DNA from: an uncultured Clostridia bacterium
GTDB lineage: Bacteria > Bacillota > Clostridia > TANB77 > CAG-508
Reading direction: 5' to 3'
Assembly: GCA_944390695.1 (NCBI GenBank)
Contig: CALXQP010000048.1
Span: 1-60,490 of the forward strand
DNA: 60,490 nt
The notes beneath the pieces are model-generated. The model was not told the DNA's origin. It worked only from the letters and a program-made list of their open reading frames with translations, and did not search any database. This document shows positions 52,476 through 60,490 of the stretch, piece by piece (position 1 is the stretch's first letter; each line of letters begins with the position of its first letter). A program made the position numbers and the translations under genes.

Positions 52476-55052
52476 ATGAGTAGAGAAGGAAGTTTAATAA
52501 AAAATACAGCAATCATAACAATAGGAAAAATATGTACCCAACTAATATCTTTCTTTTTATTGCCAATTTATACAGCTCTTCTTACGACTACCGAATATGG
52601 GATAGTCGATTTGCTAAATACATTAGTATCACTATTATTACCTGTCATAACCTTACAAATTGAACAAGCATTATTTAGATACTTAATAGATGCTAGAGAA
52701 GATGAAAATGCAATGAAAACAATCATTAGTACTACTTTTTTCTCTCTAATTATACAAAGTATAATTTATATATTATTATTTATAATTGTAAGTAAATGGA
52801 TAAATAATGAATATAAATACTTTTTAGCTACCAATCTTATAGCAAGTATTTTTTCTTCAATAATGTTACAAATTTCAAGAGGATTGGGAGACAATAAGAA
52901 TTATGCAATAGGAAGTTTTATAACTGCTATTACAACAATTATATTAAATATTATTTTTATAATAATATTTAAATTTGGAGCGTATGGAATGTTATTAGCA
53001 AGTTTGTTAGCTAATATGATATGTTCTATATATATTTTTATGGTGAAAAAAGTTTACCAATATATAAATTTAGCACAATTTAAAATGGTAGTTTTGAAAA
53101 AGTTGTGGAAATATTCTATTCCACTAATTCCAAATGCATTATCTTGGTGGGTCTTTAATTCATCAGATAGAATTATTGTAAGTAGTATTTTAGGTTTAGG
53201 AGCAAATGGAATATTAGCGGCAGCTCATAAATTCTCTACGGTATACATAACTATATATAATATATTTAATATGACTTGGACAGAATCAGTTTCCATGCAT
53301 ATAGATGATAAAGATAATAGTGAGTTTGTCTCAAAAGTAATCAATAAAGTAATAGCAATTTTTTCTTGTTTATGCTTTGGAATAATAGCATTTATGCCAT
53401 TTGTATTTCCAATTATGATAAATGATACATATATAGAAGCATATAACCAGATACCTATACTTATGATAGGAGCTCTATTTAATGTTGGAGTAGGTATGAT
53501 AAGTGCTATTTATATAGCTAAAAAGAAAACAAAGGAAGTCGCAAAGACATCGATAATATCAGCAATAATTAATATCATAGTAAATTTATTATTAATAAAA
53601 TTTGTAGGATTATATGCGGCTTCGATATCTACATTAATTGCTTATATGTCTATGTTAATTTATAGATATATAGATGTTAAAAAATACATTAATTTGATAG
53701 TAGATAGAAAATTAATTTTTGAAACTTTTATTATGACATTAATTTTATTTGTGGGATATTATATTAATAATTTTGTTTTAAACTGTATTTTGTTAGTTAT
53801 AACGATAATATATTCAATAATTATTAATAAAAGTAATATTAAATTTATATTAAGTATATTTGAAAAAATCAAAAAAGGAAAAAAGGAAAAAAGGAAAAAG
53901 AAAATGAAAAATAAATTTTTAGAAAAAAGAGATAAAAGAGACTGTAATGGTTGTGGAATTTGCGCATTAGTTTGTCCTGTTAACGCAATCAATATGGTAG
54001 AAGATAAGGAAGGATTTTTATATCCTGAAATAAATGAAAATAAATGTATAAAATGTAACAAATGCAAAAATATATGTAGTAATTATAATAATCAAAACAC
54101 ATATAAAGAAAAATCTTTTGCAGGATACACAAAAAATTCTTATGATTTACAAGAATGTTCATCAGGAGGAATATTTTATGTATTAGCAAAATATGTTATA
54201 GAAAATAATGGCCTAGTTTTTGGTTCTAAATTTAACGAACAACTAAAAGTAGAGCATGATTATGCTAAAACATTAATAGAATGTAAAAAATTTAGAGGAT
54301 CTAAGTATGTTAGAAGTGATGTAAAGAATAGTTATATTAAAACAAAAGAATTTTTAGAAAAAAACAGAATAGTTCTATTTACAGGAACGCCATGTCAATG
54401 TAATGCTTTAAAAACATATCTTGGGAAAGAGTATAATAACTTAATTACTTGTGATATAATTTGCCATTCAAATCCATCGCCTAAAGTTTTTGAAAAATAT
54501 ATAGAAGAATTAGAAAAAAAGGAAGGACAAAAAATAAAAAATATTTATTTTAGAAGTAAAGAAAATGGATGGAGAAATCAAACTCCAATAATAGAATTTG
54601 AAAATGGAGAAAAAAAAGAAGAAAATACATATTTTACTGCATTTGTAAGAGAATTATTAGGTAGACCATCTTGTCATACTTGTTTATTTGCGTCAACTAA
54701 TAGAGTTACTGATTTTACAATAGGTGATTTATGGGGAATTGAAAAATTAAATATAAAATTGAAAGAAAAAAATGGAATATCCTTATTTACAATAAATACT
54801 TTAAAAGCAGAAAAGATTTTTGATGAAATAAAAAATAATATTAATTATGAAGAAATAAATAATGAAAAAGTATATAGTTATAATCATTATGAAAATGTAC
54901 GACCTAATAAAAATAGAGATAAATTTTTTAGAAAAATAGATAAAACCAAATCTATCATAAAACTTATGAAAAAATATTCTAAGTATCCAATATACAAAAG
55001 AGTGTTTAATAAAGGAAAGTATATAATAAGAAGGATACAAAGGAATGAATAA
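52476..55052 (+). CDS. Flippase joined in frame to an FrhB-like 2x[4Fe-4S] protein
   Basis: This single frame of 858 codons covers two normally separate proteins. Residues 1 to about 465 form a MOP/Wzx flippase with 12-14 helices (STTEYGIVDLLNTL-like start, LSWWVFNSSDRIIVS). Residues 477-858 form an FrhB-like protein with CNGCGICALVCP and CIKCNKCKNICS for two [4Fe-4S] clusters, FTGTPCQCNAL and CHTCLFASTNRVTDFTIGDLWG. The junction is an 8-bp tandem repeat at 53871-53894. An internal ATG at 53904 with purine-rich DNA upstream could start the second protein separately. The flippase exports the locus 2 repeat unit; the FrhB-like role is unknown. Confidence 0.85.
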   Translation: MSREGSLIKNTAIITIGKICTQLISFFLLPIYTALLTTTEYGIVDLLNTLVSLLLPVITLQIEQALFRYLIDAREDENAMKTIISTTFFSLIIQSIIYILLFIIVSKWINNEYKYFLATNLIASIFSSIMLQISRGLGDNKNYAIGSFITAITTIILNIIFIIIFKFGAYGMLLASLLANMICSIYIFMVKKVYQYINLAQFKMVVLKKLWKYSIPLIPNALSWWVFNSSDRIIVSSILGLGANGILAAAHKFSTVYITIYNIFNMTWTESVSMHIDDKDNSEFVSKVINKVIAIFSCLCFGIIAFMPFVFPIMINDTYIEAYNQIPILMIGALFNVGVGMISAIYIAKKKTKEVAKTSIISAIINIIVNLLLIKFVGLYAASISTLIAYMSMLIYRYIDVKKYINLIVDRKLIFETFIMTLILFVGYYINNFVLNCILLVITIIYSIIINKSNIKFILSIFEKIKKGKKEKRKKKMKNKFLEKRDKRDCNGCGICALVCPVNAINMVEDKEGFLYPEINENKCIKCNKCKNICSNYNNQNTYKEKSFAGYTKNSYDLQECSSGGIFYVLAKYVIENNGLVFGSKFNEQLKVEHDYAKTLIECKKFRGSKYVRSDVKNSYIKTKEFLEKNRIVLFTGTPCQCNALKTYLGKEYNNLITCDIICHSNPSPKVFEKYIEELEKKEGQKIKNIYFRSKENGWRNQTPIIEFENGEKKEENTYFTAFVRELLGRPSCHTCLFASTNRVTDFTIGDLWGIEKLNIKLKEKNGISLFTINTLKAEKIFDEIKNNINYEEINNEKVYSYNHYENVRPNKNRDKFFRKIDKTKSIIKLMKKYSKYPIYKRVFNKGKYIIRRIQRNE
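53871..53894 (+). repeat. Tandem repeat (AAAAAAGG)x3 at the domain junction
   Basis: Three perfect 8-bp units encode the Lys-rich linker. Because 8 is not a multiple of 3, loss of one unit leads to a TAA stop just after the FrhB-like ATG at 53904, and gain of one unit leads to a TGA overlapping that ATG. Only the three-unit form is fused. Confidence 0.9.
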
Positions 55053-55072
55053 AAAATAAAAGGTTAAATATA

Positions 55073-55156
55073 ATGGAAAATATGACAAAAACTTTGATTA
55101 TAGTTGTAGGGATATTATTAACAATTTTAATAATATCTTTAGCAATCTATATATAA
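55073..55156 (+). CDS. Possible 27-residue single-helix membrane peptide or gene remnant
   Basis: ATG at 55073 opens MENMTKTLIIVVGILLTIL and ends IISLAIYI before TAA: a short N-terminus plus one hydrophobic helix. Just after it, in another frame (55157-55252), VVDIEDAAISIETLSHNKQYELYAG is open until TGA. The two parts look like one small membrane-anchored protein broken by a frameshift. No clear ribosome site is present. The rest of the 427-base gap 55053-55479 holds no recognisable gene apart from the promoter at 55414. Confidence 0.35.
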   Translation: MENMTKTLIIVVGILLTILIISLAIYI

Positions 55157-55413
55157 TGTTGTTGATATAGAAGATGCAGCAATATCAATAGAAACATTAT
55201 CACATAACAAACAATATGAGTTATATGCGGGAATAAGAACAGTGATGGTTTGAAATACTATTAAATATGACTTCGTTATAATGATGCAGGATTAATTTGG
55301 AAAATCAATATATAGATGAAACAAAGAATTAAAATTCAAATTCTTAATAATTTATATAAAAAATCACCTAAAAATTCCTACAAAAAATTTCAAAAAATAT
55401 TTTAACAAAACTA

Positions 55414-55442
55414 TTGCACAATAAAAAAACTAATGCTATAAT
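55414..55442 (+). promoter_or_regulatory. Promoter of the sortase/polysaccharide-control operon
   Basis: TTGCAC, 17 bases and TATAAT, 37 bases before the ATG at 55480. Probably the start of a transcript running to the terminator at 59968. Confidence 0.8.
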
Positions 55443-55479
55443 CAAAATGTAAAAAAACAAAAGAAAGGGAGAAAAAAAG

Positions 55480-56004
55480 ATGAAGAAAATTTTAACAATA
55501 GCAGTATTAGCAATTATGGTAATGATGGCATTTGCAACAGGAGTAAGTGCAGTAACAACAGAAGGATTAGCAGATGAATTATATGCAAAAGGACAAAAAT
55601 ATGGAATGACAGCAGCAGAAAAAGTAAAAATAGAAAGATATTTATCAGAAAATCCAGTAACAGAAGAAGAAGCAAATGCTATAATTGCAAAAGCAGATGA
55701 AGCTGTAGCAATAATGGAAGAAGTTGGAGCAACAAATTATGATGATTTAACAACAGAGCAAAAATCTGAGTTAAAAAATATAGCTACATCAGCAGCAGAA
55801 ATAATAGATGTAAAATTAGTATTCAAAAAAGGTTCAGTAGATGTATATGACAACGAAGGAAAACTAATTGAAACAGTTACAGAAAATAATGGAAAATTAG
55901 CATACACAGGAAATAATGTAAATGTTGTTTTAATTGTTTCTGTAATAGCAATAATTGCCCTTGCTATCACTGTGACAATGAAGAGAAATGCACATGCAAA
56001 ATAA
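55480..56004 (+). CDS. Secreted sortase substrate with LAYTG sorting signal
   Basis: This 174-residue protein has a signal peptide (MKKILTIAVLAIMVMMAFATGVSA), a mature domain of about 110 acidic, mostly helical residues, and a C-terminal sorting signal: LAYTGN near residue 140, one hydrophobic helix and the basic tail KRNAHAK. The motif is LAxTG rather than LPxTG. AAAGGGAGAAAAAAAG precedes the ATG. Its end overlaps the sortase gene, so this is probably the dedicated substrate. The function of the mature domain is unknown. Confidence 0.82.
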   Translation: MKKILTIAVLAIMVMMAFATGVSAVTTEGLADELYAKGQKYGMTAAEKVKIERYLSENPVTEEEANAIIAKADEAVAIMEEVGATNYDDLTTEQKSELKNIATSAAEIIDVKLVFKKGSVDVYDNEGKLIETVTENNGKLAYTGNNVNVVLIVSVIAIIALAITVTMKRNAHAK

Positions 56005-56617
56005 ATTAGTACAAACAGTAAAAGCAACTATTAATTGTATAATAGTTGCTTTATTAATTACTGGTCTATTGATATTTGGTATAAAACTATTTTTAGGGCA
56101 AGAAATAGAGACCATTTTTTTGTTAGCAAATAAAGTTTCAATAAATATAGATGAAAATAAAGAGCCAGTAGAAACAATTATAAGTGAAGAAAATAATAAA
56201 ATACAAAATTATCCAGAATATGGAACTAAATATGGAACAATTGAAATTGATAAAATAGATGTTAATTTACCAGTTTATTTTGGTGATACTCTAGAAATTC
56301 TAAAAAAAGGAGTAGGTCATTCGAGTGGAAGCTATTTTCCTGGAGAAGGTGGATCTATAGTTTATATGGGTCACAATTCTAAAAAAATGTTTAGAAGATT
56401 TTCTGAGTTGCAAATAGGTGATGAAATAAAAGTTACAACAACTTATGGAGAATATAATTACAGAATTTATGATATGCAATTAATAAAAGAAACTGAATTA
56501 GATAAACTCCCAATTCAGAAAGATAAAGAAATATTAATGGTTTACACATGTTATCCATTTAATAATATAGGTTATGCAACACAGAGATATGTAGTTTATG
56601 CAGAACTAGAAAAATAA
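55994..56617 (+). CDS. Sortase (class D-like transpeptidase)
   Basis: This protein of about 207 residues has one N-terminal membrane helix and the sortase barrel with the catalytic His in VYMGHNSKKMF, Cys in LMVYTCYPFNN and Arg in ATQRYVVYAELE. The start is given at the second of two ATGs (55988 and 55994); both lie inside the substrate gene, in a different frame. Class D is suggested by length and by the YTCYP context; class E is possible given the LAYTG signal of its neighbour. It cleaves and anchors or processes the preceding substrate. Confidence 0.85.
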   Translation: MQNKLVQTVKATINCIIVALLITGLLIFGIKLFLGQEIETIFLLANKVSINIDENKEPVETIISEENNKIQNYPEYGTKYGTIEIDKIDVNLPVYFGDTLEILKKGVGHSSGSYFPGEGGSIVYMGHNSKKMFRRFSELQIGDEIKVTTTYGEYNYRIYDMQLIKETELDKLPIQKDKEILMVYTCYPFNNIGYATQRYVVYAELEK

Positions 56618-56642
56618 AGAATTTGAAAGGAAAATATTAAAA

Positions 56643-57476
56643 ATGAAAGTATTAATAAATCTACTTAAATTTATATTATTAACAATACTTACAATATGTT
56701 TAATATCAATTGGAATAATACAAATTGTATCTACAACAATTCTAGATAAAGACTACATATTACAAAAATTAGAAGAAACTAATTTTTATAGTGAAATATA
56801 TGAACTTGTAACATCAAATTTTGAAAATTATATTTATCAATCAGGACTTGATGAAGAAGTATTACAAAATATTTGTACAAAAGAGAAAGTAGAACAAGAT
56901 ATTAACCAAATGATATCAAATTTATATGATGGAACAAATAAAAAAATTGATACAACAGAAATAAAAGATAATTTAAATTCAAATATAGATAAATTAGGTA
57001 TAAAAAATAAACAAAATGAAAAAGCAATTGAGCAATTTGTAACACATGTTTGTAATGAATATACAAATACATTAGTACATACAAATTATGAAAATAAAAT
57101 AAATAGTGTTTATAAAAATATTACTCAAAAATTAGATAAAATAAATATTATACTTATAGCAGTTGTTATTATAAGTGTTTTATTTATATTAATAATTAAT
57201 AATAAAAAAATAATAAAAAATATTGGAAATATTGGAATTGTGCTATTGGCATCAGCGATGTTTGGGCTTATAGCAAATTGGATTATAAAAACAGGTATAA
57301 ATATACAAGGCATAAAAGTTTTAAATGATGCTTTTTCGAACACAATAGTTACAATAATACAAGATGTATTAGATAAAATAGTTACATTAGGATTAGTAAC
57401 TTTAGTAATTTCACTAATATTAATAGTTATTTATGCAATAATGTCAAACTTTGCACAGAAGAAAGGGAATATATAA
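56643..57476 (+). CDS. Hypothetical membrane protein with extracellular domain
   Basis: This 277-residue protein is not recognised. It has one N-terminal helix (about residues 7-30), a helical Asn/Lys/Glu-rich domain of about 130 residues probably outside the cell, and three helices in the last 110 residues. GAAAGGA precedes the ATG. It overlaps the Wzz-like gene by one base and sits between the sortase pair and the kinase module, so a role in envelope polysaccharide control or export is plausible but unproven. Confidence 0.75.
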   Translation: MKVLINLLKFILLTILTICLISIGIIQIVSTTILDKDYILQKLEETNFYSEIYELVTSNFENYIYQSGLDEEVLQNICTKEKVEQDINQMISNLYDGTNKKIDTTEIKDNLNSNIDKLGIKNKQNEKAIEQFVTHVCNEYTNTLVHTNYENKINSVYKNITQKLDKINIILIAVVIISVLFILIINNKKIIKNIGNIGIVLLASAMFGLIANWIIKTGINIQGIKVLNDAFSNTIVTIIQDVLDKIVTLGLVTLVISLILIVIYAIMSNFAQKKGNI

Positions 57477-58201
57477 TGGAAGAACTAGATTTAAAAGAAA
57501 TATTACAAATTTTTTGGGAAAAAAGAGTATTAATAATATTAATAGTAGCAATATTTATGGTTGCTGGAGTTATATATACTATAGGTTTTGTAACTCCTAA
57601 ATATGAATCAGTTACAACTTTATTACTTGCAACAAATTCATCACCAGATAAATCAGGTACAGAGTCTATTACAACTACAGATGTTACATTAAATTCTAAA
57701 TTAGTATCAACATATAGAGATTTGGTAAAAAGTGATAGAGTAGTAAGAAATGTAATATCTAATTTAGCATTAGATGCAGAAGAAGAAGAAATAAAGAAAA
57801 ATGTAAATGTAACAGCAAAATCAGATTCTGAGATAATAGAAATTACAGTTAAAAATGAAGATCCTGTTATTGCGGCTAAAATAGCAAATGAAATAGCAAA
57901 AGTATTTATAGAAACAGTAAAAGAATATTATGGAATGGAAAATCTTCATGTTGTAGATCAAGCAGAAGTTGAACAACAACCTGCAAATATAAATCATGCA
58001 AGAGATGTAGTAATATTTGCATTTATAGGAATAGTTATAGCATTATGTTATGTATTAATTGCTAATATGTTAGATACAACAATAAAATCTGAAGAAGATA
58101 TTGAAAAAACTTTAGGGCTTACAGTTTTAACAACTTTACCATTATATGATGGAAATGATGAAAAATCTAGAAGAAGAAACAAAAGAGGAGGGAGAATGTA
58201 A
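57476..58201 (+). CDS. cpsC: Wzz/CpsC-like polysaccharide chain-length regulator and kinase activator
   Basis: This 241-residue protein has the Wzz layout: a first helix (residues about 17-40), an outside domain (TPKYESVTTLLLATNSS, VSTYRDLVKSDRVV, EIIEITVKNEDPVIAAKIAN) and a second helix (about 177-197) followed by a short cytoplasmic tail. In Firmicutes this adaptor activates the BY-kinase encoded next. It overlaps both neighbouring genes by one base. Confidence 0.92.
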   Translation: MEELDLKEILQIFWEKRVLIILIVAIFMVAGVIYTIGFVTPKYESVTTLLLATNSSPDKSGTESITTTDVTLNSKLVSTYRDLVKSDRVVRNVISNLALDAEEEEIKKNVNVTAKSDSEIIEITVKNEDPVIAAKIANEIAKVFIETVKEYYGMENLHVVDQAEVEQQPANINHARDVVIFAFIGIVIALCYVLIANMLDTTIKSEEDIEKTLGLTVLTTLPLYDGNDEKSRRRNKRGGRM

Positions 58202-59223
58202 TGAAAAGAGATTTAATAGCACATGAAGATCCTAAATCTTATATATCTGAATTATTTAGAACATTGAGAACAAATATACAATTTATGAATTCTAATAAAA
58301 AGTTAAGAACATTATTAGTTACATCAACTTTACCAGGAGAAGGTAAAACTTGGGTTTCATCAAATTTAGCTATTGCATTTGCTCAAGCAGATAAAAAAGT
58401 TGTAATAATAGATGCTGATATGAGAAAGTGTGGATTACATAGTATTTTTAAAGTTGCACCTTGCCCAGGACTTTCAAATTATTTATCAGGTGTAAATGAT
58501 AATGATAGTGAAATAAATAATTTGGGAAATTTTTTAAGAGAAACAGAAATTACAAATTTATATGTAATACCAGCAGGTAATGTTCCTCCTAATCCATCAG
58601 AATTACTTATAACCCCTCAAATGGTAACATTATTAGAAAAATTAAAAGAAGAATTTGATATAATAATAATTGATGGTACACCATCAAAATTAGTTACAGA
58701 TGCTGTAATTTTATCTAGAGTTGTAGATTCTACAATAATTGTTGCTGCACATAATATGGCTAAAAAAGATGATTTGGCAAAAGTTGTAAGAGATATAAAA
58801 AATGTTGGAGGAAATATTGCAGGAGTTGTATATAATCAAAAACCAAATTCAAATAAAAAAGCTAGTGAAACATATTATTATGCACCTGCTCCAATGAAAA
58901 TTGATTCTAAAAGAAAATTAGAAATGGAATATGAGCAAAAAAGGCAAATTCAGCGTAGTAGAGCAAATAATATGTTAAATAGAGACAGGAATCCAGAAGA
59001 ATATCAACAAAAAAATATGAATTTAGAAAATGAAGAACAAAATAAAGTAGATGTATTAAAAGAAGAAAAAACAGTACAAGAAACATCAAAAGTACCACAA
59101 TTTTCTTATGAAATTGCTGCACAAGGTGAAAAAACACCAGAACAAAAAACTGCAGATATGTTAAAAGAACTTAATGATTATTTGCAAAAAGAAAAAGATC
59201 TAAGAGATAGTAATAGGAGTTAG
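58201..59223 (+). CDS. cpsD: Bacterial tyrosine kinase (CpsD/YwqD-like) with long C-terminal tail
   Basis: This 340-residue BY-kinase has Walker A STLPGEGKTWVSSNLA near residue 41, Walker A' VVIIDADMRK and Walker B IIIIDGTPSK. The Tyr cluster (SETYYYAPAP near residue 223) is where the protein normally ends. About 110 more residues follow, highly charged and Gln/Glu-rich with further Tyr (EMEYEQKRQ, EEYQQKN, FSYEI). The kinase controls polymer synthesis through autophosphorylation. The extra tail is unusual and may bind partners or hold added phosphorylation sites. Confidence 0.92.
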   Translation: MKRDLIAHEDPKSYISELFRTLRTNIQFMNSNKKLRTLLVTSTLPGEGKTWVSSNLAIAFAQADKKVVIIDADMRKCGLHSIFKVAPCPGLSNYLSGVNDNDSEINNLGNFLRETEITNLYVIPAGNVPPNPSELLITPQMVTLLEKLKEEFDIIIIDGTPSKLVTDAVILSRVVDSTIIVAAHNMAKKDDLAKVVRDIKNVGGNIAGVVYNQKPNSNKKASETYYYAPAPMKIDSKRKLEMEYEQKRQIQRSRANNMLNRDRNPEEYQQKNMNLENEEQNKVDVLKEEKTVQETSKVPQFSYEIAAQGEKTPEQKTADMLKELNDYLQKEKDLRDSNRS

Positions 59224-59225
59224 AG

Positions 59226-59951
59226 ATGATAGATTTTCATTCACATATATTACCAAATATTGATGATGGTTCAAGTAGTATAGAAGAAACAATTAATTTA
59301 ATAAAAGAAGCAAAAGAAGTAGGTTTTACAGGAATAATTTCAACTTCTCATTATATACAAGGATATTATGAGACAAATGAAAATGATAGGAAAACTTTAT
59401 TAGAAAATGTGCAAACACACATAAATGATGTTATTACTGATAATTGCCCTAAATTGTATTTAGGAAGTGAAGCTTATGTTTCTAATGAAATGATTGAACT
59501 TATAAAAAATAAAGAAATATCTACAATTAATAATTCAAAATATATATTATTTGAATTACCTATGAATTCAAAACCTTTATTTGCTAAAGATATTGTATAT
59601 AAATTAGTTAGTAGTGGTTATATACCTGTTATTGCACATCCTGAGAGATATACTTATGTTCAAGAAGATATTGGCTTTGCTGAAGAATTAGCTAATATGG
59701 GAACACTATTTCAAGCAAATTATGGAAGCATTATTGGAATATATGGTGTAAATGCAAAAAAAACAGTTAAAAAATTATTGCAAAAAGATTTGATTTACTT
59801 TTTAGGTTCTGATGTACATAGTACAGAATATATATATACTAAAATACCTAAAATCTTAAAAAAACTAAGTAAAATTGTGACACAAAAAAAATTAGAAGAA
59901 TTAACAACTCTAAATGCTCAAAAAGTTTTAGATAATGAAGAAATTGAATAA
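59226..59951 (+). CDS. cpsB: PHP-family tyrosine phosphatase (CpsB/YwqE-like)
   Basis: This 241-residue manganese-dependent phosphatase removes phosphate from the BY-kinase. It has the PHP metal motifs DFHSHILPNIDDGS at the start, TSHYIQG, YLGSEAYV, PVIAHPERYTYVQ and FLGSDVHSTEY. It completes the adaptor-kinase-phosphatase module. It starts two bases after the kinase stop and ends at a strong terminator. Confidence 0.95.
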   Translation: MIDFHSHILPNIDDGSSSIEETINLIKEAKEVGFTGIISTSHYIQGYYETNENDRKTLLENVQTHINDVITDNCPKLYLGSEAYVSNEMIELIKNKEISTINNSKYILFELPMNSKPLFAKDIVYKLVSSGYIPVIAHPERYTYVQEDIGFAEELANMGTLFQANYGSIIGIYGVNAKKTVKKLLQKDLIYFLGSDVHSTEYIYTKIPKILKKLSKIVTQKKLEELTTLNAQKVLDNEEIE

Positions 59952-59967
59952 TAACACAAATAAATAG

Positions 59968-59995
59968 AAGGCAGGAGCACATCTCCTGCCTTTAC
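59968..59995 (+). terminator. Intrinsic terminator of the control operon
   Basis: AAGGCAGGAG and CTCCTGCCTT flank a five-base loop with a short T-rich end. Confidence 0.88.
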
Positions 59996-60088
59996 ATATG
60001 TATAAATACATAAATAAAACCAAGAAAAATACTTCTGCCAAGCTTGTACCAAAAAAGTACAATATCAAAGTTTTAATATTAGTTAAAA

Positions 60089-60225
60089 CTACTTGTTAGC
60101 CATGTTGTTTTCAACTTGTTGTATCATTTTTCTAACCATATTTCCACCGATTTTACCAGCATCTTTAGCTGATATATCTCCATTATATCCGTCTTTTAAA
60201 GTTACACCAACTTCACTAGGAGTCA
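60089..60225 (-). pseudogene. C-terminal remnant of an alpha/beta-type small acid-soluble spore protein
   Basis: On the minus strand, up to the stop at 60089-60091, the frame reads GVTLKDGYNGDISAKDAG then KIGGNMVRKMIQQVENNMANK. This matches the C-terminal half of alpha/beta-type SASPs, which coat DNA in spores. The frame stays open further upstream, but the conserved N-terminal half (germination-protease site region) is absent and no in-frame ATG with a ribosome site is visible. It is therefore probably truncated. The remaining bases from 60226 to 60346 show no gene. Confidence 0.6.
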
Positions 60226-60346
60226 AAAATATATTTAGAAAGCAATCGCCTAAAATTATACATATTTTATTAAGATATAGATAATATAATTAGAGATTAT
60301 ATTATTTGTCAAACAGAAAAGCATACTGAACAAAAATTAAAAAAAT

Positions 60347-60380
60347 AACAATTTTGTTTAGTGCAGTAAACAAAATTGTT
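60347..60380. repeat. Perfect 14-bp inverted repeat touching a -35 box
   Basis: AACAATTTTGTTTA and its exact reverse complement flank GTGCAG. The right arm ends two bases into the promoter's -35 TTGACG, so it may be an operator; without a T-tract it is a poor terminator. Confidence 0.75.
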
Positions 60381-60407
60381 GACGAAATTTTGAAATAGTG
60401 ATATACT
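60379..60407 (+). promoter_or_regulatory. Promoter of the ATPase gene at the right edge
   Basis: TTGACG, 17 bases and TATACT, 24 bases upstream of the ATG at 60431. Confidence 0.75.
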
Positions 60408-60430
60408 AAAATAAGAAAAGAGGGATATCT

Positions 60431-60490
60431 ATGATTATTCGTGAAATATATTTATCTAAAATACGACCATTTTATGATCAAGATTTAATT
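60431..60490 (+). CDS. Start of an AAA-family/DUF4143-type ATP-binding protein (partial)
   Basis: The first 20 codons read MIIREIYLSKIRPFYDQDLI. This beginning is typical of AAA-type ATP-binding proteins with a DUF4143 domain, in which a GxRRxGKS P-loop normally follows within about ten residues. The rest lies outside the window, so the call depends on a short N-terminus only. AGAGGGA precedes the ATG. Confidence 0.55.
   Translation, partial: MIIREIYLSKIRPFYDQDLI

Noticed and set aside
60093..60284. 63-codon plus-strand ORF near the right edge
   Set aside because: It is the complement of the spore-protein remnant on the minus strand, which shows family-specific residues.

Overview
This window comes from a very AT-rich, low-GC Gram-positive bacterium of the Clostridia type. 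Genes start with strong AGGAGG-like ribosome sites. The set includes AccDA, FabI, SufCBDS/SufU, a class-D-like sortase with its substrate, a teichoic-type polymerase domain, and a remnant of an alpha/beta-type small acid-soluble spore protein, which points to a spore-forming ancestry. No rRNA or tRNA gene and no CRISPR array was seen. An uncultured gut Clostridia lineage is my inference, not something the sequence proves.

Positions 1-20600 are mostly housekeeping: the 3' part of a CoA-dehydratase activase-like gene, asd-dapA (lysine/cell-wall precursor synthesis, minus strand), rpmF, pyk, an accD-accA-fabI fatty-acid operon behind a promoter with a 20-bp dyad, two membrane glycosyltransferases, a P-loop/Gls24 fusion protein, plsC, typA, a TrmR-like tRNA methyltransferase and an RsmB-like methyltransferase. 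Two minus-strand genes stand out by visibly higher G+C: a 105-residue orphan (2283-2600) and a lone RelA/SpoT-type alarmone synthetase-like gene (17428-18468) that keeps all the catalytic residues I looked for.

Positions 20890-35509 form a long co-directional operon for a surface glycopolymer: NDP-sugar 4,6-dehydratase, PLP aminotransferase, phosphoglycosyltransferase, two GT2 glycosyltransferases, an MBOAT O-acetyltransferase, two tandem SGNH-like proteins, a glycerophosphotransferase-Wzy fusion, a flippase and an LCP ligase. Positions 35565-41115 hold the Fe-S assembly genes: a DtxR-like regulator that lacks canonical metal ligands but carries a cysteine cluster, then sufC-sufB-sufD-sufS, with sufU facing them. 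SufU and mnmA (tRNA thiolation) diverge from back-to-back consensus promoters that share a palindrome. tsaC and tcdA (t6A/ct6A tRNA modification), hpf and a VanZ-like gene follow.

Positions 45051-59951 are a second polysaccharide locus: a priming sugar transferase, several glycosyltransferases, a Wzy-like polymerase, a broken serine-acetyltransferase-like gene, a pyruvyltransferase, and a flippase joined to an FrhB-like iron-sulfur protein through an 8-bp tandem repeat. A sortase/substrate pair and a Wzz-like/BY-kinase/PHP-phosphatase control module close it. The right edge has a spore-protein remnant and the start of an ATPase gene.

Two dispersed repeat families run through the gene boundaries. 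Family A (core GAGAACCGGCACCAAATT) occurs about ten times. Two copies form the ends of a 363-bp nested inverted repeat at 19624-19986, which I regard as the most likely undescribed element here. Family B (CTTTGAGATTTTCTCC-type, about 80 bp) occurs three times.
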